Positions 1-5,472 of a DNA stretch of 5,953 nucleotides are shown in pieces. Source of the stretch: an uncultured Lachnospiraceae bacterium. GTDB taxonomy: Bacteria > Bacillota > Clostridia > Lachnospirales > Lachnospiraceae. The position numbers and the translations under genes were made by a program. Position 1 is the first letter of the stretch; every line of letters starts with the position of its first letter. Below the pieces are notes generated by a model. The model did no database searches. It was not told the origin of the DNA and was given only the letters and a program-made list of their open reading frames with translations. The stretch is taken from the NCBI GenBank assembly GCA_900313745.1, contig OMSM01000299.1, positions 1 through 5,953 on the forward strand, given 5' to 3'.

Positions 1-729
1 CAGCGTGTATCTGTCGTACTCCGGGTGCCCCATGATGAACACTTCCCTTCCTCCGCGGGCAATGGCGAGCAGCACGCCAGCCTCCTCGGACTCCGCAAGT
101 ACGGTGAGTTCGCTGCAGCCGTGAATTGCCTCGGCGGGAACCTCGGTATAGCGGCTGTGCGGGATCAGGAAGTAGTCGTCAAATCCCCTGACCAGCGGTT
201 CCCTGCGGTGCATGACCTTGTGCCTGTAAACGCCGAATAGCTTCTTCGAGAGCTCCCTTTTCTGAAGTCCGTAATGATAATACAGCCCTGCCTGTGCAGC
301 CCAGCAGATGTAATAGGTCGAAGTCACGTTTGTCCTGCTCCAGGCCATGATCCTGGTCAGTTCATCCCAGTAGTCGACATCTTCATACGCCATTTTTTCC
401 ACCGGGGCCCCGGTGATGATCAGACCGTCAAAGTGGCTGTCCTTCAGTTCTTCGAAGGTGTAGTAGAACTTGAACAGGTGGGCGGACGAGGTGTGCGTTG
501 CCACATGCGAATCCACACGCATGAAGGTGATATCCACCTGCAGCGGCGTGTTGGAAAGCATTCTTAACAGCTGCAGCTCCGTGTCCTCCTTCTTGGGCAT
601 TAGATTCAGTATGCACAGCTGGAGCGGACGGATATCCTGGTGTATTGCGCGGTTTTCGTCCACAATAAAGAGGTTCTCGTCCTCAAGTATCTCTCTGACC
701 GGCAAATCATTCTGTATGTTGATCGGCAT
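1..729 (-). CDS. metA: MetA, homoserine O-acyltransferase (probably acetyl-CoA specific), 3' end missing
   Basis: The product acylates the hydroxyl of L-homoserine, the first committed step of methionine biosynthesis, in the cytoplasm. The reading frame runs from ATG at 729 to the left edge without a stop. It gives 243 residues; the family is about 300-310, so roughly 60 C-terminal residues lie outside. The N-terminus (MPINIQNDLP, then QDIRPLQ and LNLMPKKEDTE) is typical of the MetA/HTS family, which has a class I glutamine amidotransferase-like fold. The catalytic triad expected from E. coli MetA is visible at the same positions: Cys142 in ICWAAQAGL, His235 and Glu237 in MGHPEYD. Residue 111 is Glu (GAPVEKM), the residue linked to acetyl-CoA preference in Bacillus cereus MetA; E. 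coli has Gly. The gene follows ligA after 76 bp with no terminator or convincing promoter visible, so it is probably read from the upstream unit. That gap looks too short for a SAM riboswitch or T-box. Family assignment is very secure; acyl donor is inferred. Confidence 0.96.
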   Translation of the reverse strand, partial: MPINIQNDLPVREILEDENLFIVDENRAIHQDIRPLQLCILNLMPKKEDTELQLLRMLSNTPLQVDITFMRVDSHVATHTSSAHLFKFYYTFEELKDSHFDGLIITGAPVEKMAYEDVDYWDELTRIMAWSRTNVTSTYYICWAAQAGLYYHYGLQKRELSKKLFGVYRHKVMHRREPLVRGFDDYFLIPHSRYTEVPAEAIHGCSELTVLAESEEAGVLLAIARGGREVFIMGHPEYDRYTL

Positions 730-734
730 ATTAA

Positions 735-745
735 CTCCTCCCCCC
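735..745 (-). promoter_or_regulatory. Strong ribosome binding site of metA
   Basis: On the minus strand the metA ATG is preceded by GGGGGGAGGAG and a 5-nt spacer (TTAAT). The AGGAG core at 739-735 is a strong match to anti-Shine-Dalgarno sequence and fixes the start at 729. This agrees with the usual MetA N-terminus. It suggests metA is translated independently of ligA. Confidence 0.85.
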
Positions 746-805
746 GCTCAGGCTTAATCCGCAAATGCGCTTCTGCCGGATGCGGTGTACATTTGGACAG
801 GCAGT

Positions 806-2824
806 TCAGTCTCCCGCCATCTCAAGGAACTCGTCCTCGGTGATTACCGGTATCCCCAGTTCCTTTGCCTTCCTGTTCTTGGATGACGCGGATGTATTAT
901 CGTTATTGATAAGGTAACTGGTCTTTGCACTGACCGAACCCGCAGCTTTTCCGCCAAGTTCCTCAATCCTGCGCTTCAGCGCGTCCCTGTTCTCAAAGTG
1001 ATGTACTGCTCCGGTAATCACAAAAGTTTTACCTGTAAGGGGCAGCACGGAGCGGTCCCCCGGCATGTTCTCCTTCTCTATCTCAAGTTCGGGAAGAAGA
1101 TCGCCCAGCATCTCCTTATTCCCGCTGTTCGAAAAGAACTCCGCCACCGCTCCTGCCAGAACGGGTCCTATCCCCTCGATCGCAGCGAGTGTCTCCGCGT
1201 CAGCCGCCATAAGCGCCTCAAGATCGTCCGAGAAATATCTGCAGATCAGCCTCGCATTGGCCACTCCGATCCCGGGGATCCCGACCGCGTACAAAAGGCG
1301 GGAAAGCGTTGTCTTTCGGGAGGCATTCACGCTGTCCTCCAGATTGGCGAAAGACCTTGCCCCGAATCCTTCCAGATTCTCGATCTCCTCCCTGTGATCC
1401 CCAAGGTGGTAAATGTCGCGGTATTCCCTGATAAATCCCATGCCGATGAATTTCTCCAGCGTCATCTCGGACAGCCCCTCGATATTCATCGCGTTCCTGC
1501 TGCAGAAGAGCTCGAATGATTTGAGCCTTTTGGCGGGGCAGGACGGGTTTACGCAGATCAGAACCCTGGCATCGTTGATCTGCCGGATCTCGGTCCTTCC
1601 GCCGCAGGCGGGACAGCTCTCCGGGATCTCAAGGCTGTCTGAACCCGTGAGGTTCTCCGCAATCTGGGGAATAATCATATTCGCCTTGTAGACGCGTATT
1701 CTGTCACCGATTCCGAGCTTCAGCGCCCGGACTATGCTCACATTGTGAACCGAAGCCCGCCTCACCGTCGTGCCCTCGAGCTCCACCGGGTCAAAAAGCG
1801 CTACGGGATTGATCAGTCCTGTCCTGCTGGGACTCCACTCCACGCCGGTCAGCGTGGTCTCCTGCAGTTCATCAGCCCACTTGAAGGCAATGGAGTCTCT
1901 CGGAAACTTGGCCGTTCTTCCCAAAGACTGCCCGTAGGCAATATCATCCAGCGTGAGAACCAGCCCGTCCGAGGGAAGATCGTTATCTGCGACACGATGC
2001 TCAAAGAGAGACACCGCGTCGACCACAGTATCCTTGTTCACCCTGACGTACTCCACGGTCTCGAACCCCTGGTCCTTCAGGAACGCGAACTGCTTCTCCC
2101 TGGAATTGCCGAAATCCGCCGGTATGTCGTAAGAATCTCCGTTCCCGCTCTTCTCCATCGCACGCACGAGAGTAAAAACATAGAGCCTCACACCCCGTTT
2201 CGCCGTGACGGAGCTGTTCAGCTGGCGGACCGAACCGCTGCAGAGGTTGCGCGGGTTTTTATAGCGGACCTCTTCTTCCCTGCCGTCCTCTATCGCTTCC
2301 TGCTCCAGCTCCTCGTTGATGCGCTCGAAGTCGGAATAGCGGATGACCGCCTCTCCCCTTAGGATCAGTTCTCCCTTAAAGGGGATGGACAGCGGAAGAT
2401 TCCGGAATGTCCTGGCATTGGGCGTAACGACCTCGCCGATCTCGCCGTTGCCCCGGGTGACCGCTTTTGCAAGTTCCCCTTCCCTGTAGGTCAGGACTAC
2501 CGTCAGGCCGTCCATTTTCCAGGAGAGCAGGCCTTCATGATCGCCAAGGAACGCCGCAAGTTCTTCCCTGTCCTTCGTCTTGCCGAGAGAGAGCATCGGC
2601 TCCTCGTGGCGCTCCTTCGGCAGGGATTCCACGGAAGCGTAGCCGACGTTCACGGTTGGCGAGTCAGAAAGGACAATTCCCGTGCGCTGCTCGAGGGCGG
2701 CAAGCTCGTCATAGAGCCGGTCATACTCGATATTGGGCATGATCTCCCTGTCCTCGGCGTAATATGCCCTGGACGCCTCGTTCAGCAGCGCTGTAAGCTC
2801 TTTTATCCGCTCCCTGTCATCCAT
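806..2824 (-). CDS. ligA: NAD+-dependent DNA ligase LigA, divergent Lachnospiraceae-like variant
   Basis: LigA seals nicks in duplex DNA during replication and repair using NAD+ as adenylate donor. I start it at ATG 2824 (672 residues, normal family length), because the protein from MDDRERIKEL onward matches the usual domain Ia start; a longer TTG-initiated form from 2881 adds 19 unlikely residues. Domain order is complete: Ia (about 1-55), adenylation domain with nucleotidyl Lys103 in KMDG, Glu158 in RGEAV, Asp286 in SDGLV and Lys315 in IAFKW. Then come the OB fold with SRTG, a Cys4 zinc finger (Cys404, 407, 424, 429), helix-hairpin-helix repeats (about 500-570) and a C-terminal BRCT domain (about 597-670). 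Several residues important in E. coli LigA differ: His23 is Tyr22, Asp32 is Asn31, Glu113 is Ser101, Tyr225 is Phe217, and motif IV Lys290 is Thr291. The start overlaps the end of rluF by 8 nt (ATGGATGA), implying translational coupling; the nearest Shine-Dalgarno, GAGG at 2840-2837, sits a rather long 12 nt away. Identity as a LigA homologue is very secure; catalytic details are unusual. Confidence 0.95.
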   Translation of the reverse strand: MDDRERIKELTALLNEASRAYYAEDREIMPNIEYDRLYDELAALEQRTGIVLSDSPTVNVGYASVESLPKERHEEPMLSLGKTKDREELAAFLGDHEGLLSWKMDGLTVVLTYREGELAKAVTRGNGEIGEVVTPNARTFRNLPLSIPFKGELILRGEAVIRYSDFERINEELEQEAIEDGREEEVRYKNPRNLCSGSVRQLNSSVTAKRGVRLYVFTLVRAMEKSGNGDSYDIPADFGNSREKQFAFLKDQGFETVEYVRVNKDTVVDAVSLFEHRVADNDLPSDGLVLTLDDIAYGQSLGRTAKFPRDSIAFKWADELQETTLTGVEWSPSRTGLINPVALFDPVELEGTTVRRASVHNVSIVRALKLGIGDRIRVYKANMIIPQIAENLTGSDSLEIPESCPACGGRTEIRQINDARVLICVNPSCPAKRLKSFELFCSRNAMNIEGLSEMTLEKFIGMGFIREYRDIYHLGDHREEIENLEGFGARSFANLEDSVNASRKTTLSRLLYAVGIPGIGVANARLICRYFSDDLEALMAADAETLAAIEGIGPVLAGAVAEFFSNSGNKEMLGDLLPELEIEKENMPGDRSVLPLTGKTFVITGAVHHFENRDALKRRIEELGGKAAGSVSAKTSYLINNDNTSASSKNRKAKELGIPVITEDEFLEMAGD

Positions 2825-3614
2825 ATCGCCGCATATCCTCTTTCCTGCCCGCCGGGGCGCTTTTCCCTTCAAGTCCCGCAAGGCGGTACAGCTCTTCCAG
2901 CTCAGCGCCGGTCACTTCCCTCTGCTCCCCAGGTTTCAGGGCGCCAAGCCCGACATTCAGCACGCGTATGCGCTTAAGCCGTTTCACCTCGCTGCCCTCG
3001 CATCTTACCATTCTCCGGATCTGGTTGTTCAGTCCCTGGGTAAGCACAAATCTCAGTGTATATTCCCCGAGCCGCTCGATCTCGCAAGGCCTCGTCGTCA
3101 CGTCCAGTTCACGCAGATATACACCCTTTCGCATATGCTGCAGCCCGGCGTCGCTGATTCTTCTGCCGGTCCGGACAATGTACTCCTTCTCGTGGCCGTT
3201 TGCCCCTCTCATCATCGCGTCAATGAGCCCGCCGTCATTGGTCATGATGAGCAGGCCTTCCGAGTCCCGGTCCAGCCGCCCCGCATAGGTAAGCCTCTCC
3301 CGGGTCCGGAAGGCGTCCGTGACCGTCCTGCCTGCGTGCGGATCCCTGGCGGTGCAGGTCACTCCCACCGGCTTGTACCAGGCGATGACGACCTTCTTTC
3401 TCGGTCCTTCCAGGAGTTTTCCGTCAAGCCTGACCTCATCGCGGCCGGGATAAATCCGTGCTCCGGGGGCCGCTGCCCCGCCGTTCACCGTAACTCTCCC
3501 CTCTTCGATGATTCTGTCGGAGTCCCTTCTTGAGGCAACTCCGCATTCCGCGAGGTAACGGTTCAGACGGACAGTTCCGAGAGCGTCCTTATTGTCCCCT
3601 GTTCGATTATGCAC
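2817..3614 (-). CDS. rluF: RluF-type 23S rRNA pseudouridine synthase (RsuA/RluB/E/F family)
   Basis: This 265-residue protein is a pseudouridine synthase that isomerises a uridine in rRNA. An N-terminal S4 RNA-binding domain (about residues 15-62, VRLNRYLAECGVASRR) is followed by the catalytic domain. That domain holds the YKPVG motif (80-84), GRLDRDSEGLL with catalytic Asp115, the HEKEY motif (141-145) and LTQGLNNQIRRM (191-202). The last stretch and the RIRVLNVGLG segment resemble E. coli RluF, which modifies U2604 of 23S rRNA, more than RsuA or RluB; the exact target here is inferred. The start is GTG at 3614, chosen because AAAGGAG lies 8 nt upstream and no other start precedes the S4 domain. 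It overlaps the end of the mecA-like gene by 52 bp, and its stop overlaps the ligA start by 8 bp. The basic tail after residue 250 (KSAPAGRKEDMRRYG) is probably disordered. RluB or RluE specificity cannot be fully excluded. Confidence 0.92.
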   Translation of the reverse strand: MHNRTGDNKDALGTVRLNRYLAECGVASRRDSDRIIEEGRVTVNGGAAAPGARIYPGRDEVRLDGKLLEGPRKKVVIAWYKPVGVTCTARDPHAGRTVTDAFRTRERLTYAGRLDRDSEGLLIMTNDGGLIDAMMRGANGHEKEYIVRTGRRISDAGLQHMRKGVYLRELDVTTRPCEIERLGEYTLRFVLTQGLNNQIRRMVRCEGSEVKRLKRIRVLNVGLGALKPGEQREVTGAELEELYRLAGLEGKSAPAGRKEDMRRYG

Positions 3615-4339
3615 TCGTCGTGCTCCTTTATATGAGCGAGATACTCCGGCACCATGGTCACCATCCTGCCGAATTCGTTGGCGGAAAGAATCAGCTTGTC
3701 AAACTCCGTCCCCGCGCCTTCAGGACGCCTTACAGCCAGCCGGAAAACCCTGTTTTTCTCCGTATACAAAGCAGCGGGAATCTCCGTCCCCGCGCAGCGG
3801 GAGTTCAGATAGGCAGCAAGCCTGCAGGCCTCGCCAAAACTCGTGAACTCGAAAAGGAATTCCTTCTGTCCTTCCCCTGCTGCGGGCGCGGTCTCCTTCC
3901 CGGCATCCGCTCCTTCTCCGGCAGCATTTTCATCCCCGGAAGCAGCCTCCGTTCCGCTGTCCTGAACGGCATATTCCTTAAGGCGCTCAAGGCGCTCGCT
4001 CTCCGGAAGGCTCATCAGTTCAGCGCGCCGGCTGTCGTCAAGCACAATCCCCAGCTTCTCCTGCAGGTCCTTAAGGAATGACTCAAGCTGTTCAGGCGGA
4101 TTCTCCGAGAGCGTAAGGCTCACGGAATGATCGGGGAGAATCGACATCTTCATCGACGTGAACGCCCCCGACGGGTGAAAATCCACCTGCTTCTCGGCCT
4201 GGCTCAGCACGCTGTGCAGGAAGGTCATCGCAGCCTCCTTGCGCGCAAAGAGATCGTCGATCTTTATCCCCTGTGCCTTCAGGTCTTCCTCGGAGATTAT
4301 GCAGTTAATTGTAGTCTTGTCAATTCGTCGAAAGATCAT
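3563..4339 (-). CDS. mecA: MecA-family adaptor protein for the ClpC/ClpP protease
   Basis: MecA-family adaptors bind substrates with the N-terminal domain and the AAA+ unfoldase ClpC with the C-terminal domain, promoting ClpC assembly and degradation by ClpCP. In Bacillus subtilis the best-known substrate is the competence factor ComK. It is unrelated to the methicillin-resistance gene of the same name. From ATG at 4339 the protein has 258 residues, longer than the roughly 220 of B. subtilis MecA. The N-domain (1 to about 95) starts MIFRRIDKTTINCIISEEDL, in the style of MecA openings. A low-complexity Ala/Gly/Glu-rich acidic linker spans about 126-158 and accounts for the extra length. The C-domain (about 160-258, FEFTSFGEACRLA to LSEL) has the expected spacing, including LILSANEFG. 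An upstream in-frame ATG at 4396 was rejected because its 19 extra residues would be encoded across the GC hairpin. The Shine-Dalgarno is only a purine run (GAGAAGAAGAG). Family assignment is fairly secure; substrates are unknown. Confidence 0.85.
   Translation of the reverse strand: MIFRRIDKTTINCIISEEDLKAQGIKIDDLFARKEAAMTFLHSVLSQAEKQVDFHPSGAFTSMKMSILPDHSVSLTLSENPPEQLESFLKDLQEKLGIVLDDSRRAELMSLPESERLERLKEYAVQDSGTEAASGDENAAGEGADAGKETAPAAGEGQKEFLFEFTSFGEACRLAAYLNSRCAGTEIPAALYTEKNRVFRLAVRRPEGAGTEFDKLILSANEFGRMVTMVPEYLAHIKEHDECIIEQGTIRTLSELSV
3623..3629 (-). promoter_or_regulatory. Ribosome binding site fixing the GTG start of rluF
   Basis: The minus strand reads AAAGGAG, then an 8-nt spacer, then GTG at 3614. 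The site lies inside the coding sequence of the upstream mecA-like gene, about 60 bp before its stop. It is the main evidence that rluF begins with GTG and that the two genes overlap by 52 bp. Confidence 0.8.
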
Positions 4340-4357
4340 CTCTTCTTCTCTTATTAT

Positions 4358-4390
4358 GAAAAGGGCAGGGGACTTCCGTCTCCCGCCCTG
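4358..4390 (-). terminator. Bulged GC-rich hairpin with U4: probable rpsB-tsf terminator or mecA leader element
   Basis: On the minus-strand RNA, AGGGC (4389-4385) pairs with GCCCU (4366-4362), GGG (4384-4382) with CCC (4370-4368), and GAC (4380-4378) with GUC (4373-4371). They close a GGAA (GNRA-type) tetraloop. Single-base bulges (A opposite 4381, U opposite 4367) interrupt the 11-bp stem. UUUU at 4362-4359, starting with the last stem base, is followed by C. It lies about 80 nt past the tsf stop and 18 nt before the mecA start. The short U tract and bulges make it a moderate rather than ideal intrinsic terminator. Confidence 0.6.
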
Positions 4391-4406
4391 TATCATCGTA
4401 TCATGG
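4391..4406. repeat. Tandem direct repeat TATCATSG x2 in the tsf-mecA gap
   Basis: The plus strand reads TATCATCG then TATCATGG, two adjacent 8-bp units differing at one base (minus strand CCATGATA then CGATGATA). It abuts the hairpin at 4362-4389. The minus-strand string TGATACGAT here also resembles an extended -10 element (TGn followed by TACGAT, 4 of 6 consensus matches), but no good -35 is seen. The unit is short and could be chance. Confidence 0.4.
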
Positions 4407-4412
4407 CCGGGT

Positions 4413-4433
4413 TTACCAGTTGATATTACCAGT
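4413..4433. repeat. Direct repeat TTACCAGT x2, 13-bp period, in the tsf-mecA gap
   Basis: TTACCAGT occurs at 4413-4420 and again at 4426-4433, separated by TGATA (minus strand ACTGGTAA twice). Two perfect 8-bp copies within 21 bp of non-coding DNA, just upstream of a four-gene unit, could form a protein-binding site. The 13-bp period is not an integral helical turn. No regulator is identifiable from this window. Confidence 0.45.
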
Positions 4434-4470
4434 CAAAACTCACCCGTCCTGCTTTGGTTCATCAAGTATA

Positions 4471-5421
4471 TCAGTCCTTCGCAGCCTGTGCCATAACCTC
4501 AGCAGCAAAATTCTCCTGCTTCTTCTCAATGCCCTCACCGACCTCATAGCGGATGAAGCGCTTCAGAGAGATGCTGGCGCCGTTCTTCTTGCCAACCTCG
4601 GCGATGTAGGAAGCAACGGTCTGCTTGCCGTCCTCGGACTTGACGTAGATCTGGTCGTTCAGGCAGATCTCCTTGAGTTCCTTGTTCAGGCGGCCGACCA
4701 GCATCTTCTCAAGAATCTGCTGGGGCTTTCTCTTCTCCTCAGGCAGCTGGTCATTCTCAACGATTGCCTGGGCAAGAAGGATCTCCTTCTCATGCTCCTT
4801 GAAATCCTCCGGAACATCCTCTGCGCTCACATACTTGGGAGACAGCGCAGCGACCTGCATCGCGATATTGCGGACAGCCTCGCGGATCTCGTCGTTAACG
4901 ACATCGGTCTTCGCCTCGACGATAACGCCGATGCGGCCGCCGTCATGGCTGTAGTTGGCAAGAATTCCGTCGACAGCCTCGATCTTCTCAAAGCGGCGGA
5001 TGGAAAGCTTCTCGCTGATCACGGCGATCATTTCCACGAGGGAATCCTTGACGGACTCCTCAGGATTATCCTCCCACTTCTCCGCCATGAAGGAATCCAG
5101 ATCGGCAGCGCTGGTGTGAAGCGCCTGTGCGGCGACCTTCGCGACGTAAGTCTGGAACTTCTCATTCTTCGCGACGAAATCCGTCTCGGAGTTAACCTCG
5201 ACGATCGCGGCCTTCGTGTCGCCGTCGACAGCGATGCGGGTAAGGCCTTCCGCAGCGATGCGGCTGGCCTTCTTCTCGGCCTTCATCGCGCCGCTCTTGC
5301 GGAGATACTCCATGGCCTCGTCCATATTGCCGTCGGTCTCGGTCAGAGCCTTCTTGCACTCCATCATGCCCGCGCCGGAAATCTCTCTTAACTCCTTAAC
5401 CATTGCCGCTGTGATTGTCAT
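4471..5421 (-). CDS. tsf: Translation elongation factor Ts (EF-Ts)
   Basis: EF-Ts is the guanine nucleotide exchange factor that releases GDP from EF-Tu in the cytoplasm. The 316-residue product begins with a UBA-like domain (about 1-45, MTITAAMVKELREISGAG, then MMECKKAL). It carries the conserved TDFV motif at 80-83 (NSETDFVAKNEKF), whose Asp and Phe contact EF-Tu. Two core subdomains follow, the second with HDGGRIGVIVE (about 159-169) and NIAMQVAALSPKYV. The length is somewhat above E. coli (283) and B. subtilis (293), with the extra residues spread through the core and C-terminal region. ATG 5421 is supported by GGAGG with 6-nt spacing. It lies 51 bp downstream of rpsB with no terminator between, the standard bacterial rpsB-tsf arrangement. 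A hairpin about 80 nt past the stop probably ends this transcript. Confidence 0.98.
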   Translation of the reverse strand: MTITAAMVKELREISGAGMMECKKALTETDGNMDEAMEYLRKSGAMKAEKKASRIAAEGLTRIAVDGDTKAAIVEVNSETDFVAKNEKFQTYVAKVAAQALHTSAADLDSFMAEKWEDNPEESVKDSLVEMIAVISEKLSIRRFEKIEAVDGILANYSHDGGRIGVIVEAKTDVVNDEIREAVRNIAMQVAALSPKYVSAEDVPEDFKEHEKEILLAQAIVENDQLPEEKRKPQQILEKMLVGRLNKELKEICLNDQIYVKSEDGKQTVASYIAEVGKKNGASISLKRFIRYEVGEGIEKKQENFAAEVMAQAAKD

Positions 5422-5427
5422 ATTCTT

Positions 5428-5432
5428 CCTCC
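5428..5432 (-). promoter_or_regulatory. Ribosome binding site of tsf
   Basis: The minus strand shows GGAGG six nucleotides before ATG 5421, in the 51-bp rpsB-tsf gap. It is a near-consensus site and confirms the tsf start. Nothing else distinctive is seen in that gap. Confidence 0.85.
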
Positions 5433-5472
5433 AATCTTCTATGCCGTATCCGGCTGATGCTGTCTCAAGTTC

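Noticed and set aside
428..616. Minus-strand 62-codon frame inside metA
   Set aside because: Out of frame with metA, whose conserved catalytic residues establish the real frame through this stretch.
760..795. Possible REP-like or terminator hairpin between ligA and metA (CCGCAAATGCGC and TGCCGGATGCGG)
   Set aside because: Only about 5 bp pair (CCGCA with TGCGG), there is no U tract, and the GCCGGATGCGG similarity to enterobacterial REP elements lacks the second arm.
730..805. SAM riboswitch or T-box before metA
   Set aside because: The gap is only 76 bp, and no T-box motif or SAM-I-like stem set is visible.
998..1519. Plus-strand open frame of 173 codons opposite ligA
   Set aside because: Antisense to the helix-hairpin-helix and BRCT-encoding part of ligA; no family resemblance.
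1745..2362. Plus-strand open frame of 205 codons opposite ligA
   Set aside because: It lies antisense within the conserved adenylation domain of LigA, has no recognisable motif, and reflects GC-rich codon structure.
2825..2881. Longer LigA starting at TTG 2881
   Set aside because: Adds 19 basic residues not typical of LigA and overlaps rluF by 65 bp; ATG 2824 matches the family start and forms a coupled stop/start.
3530..4081. Plus-strand open frame of 183 codons opposite the mecA-like gene
   Set aside because: Antisense shadow with no domain or plausible ribosome binding site; the minus frame has clear MecA-family features.
4340..4396. 19-residue N-terminal extension of the MecA-like protein from ATG 4396
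   Set aside because: It would be encoded across the hairpin and U tract and does not resemble MecA openings; ATG 4339 gives the expected N-terminus.
4420..5391. Long plus-strand open frame (323 codons), Leu/Asp-rich, opposite tsf
   Set aside because: It is the antisense of the certain tsf gene. The repetitive Leu/Asp/Ala composition is what codon bias on the opposite strand produces, and no recognisable domain is present.
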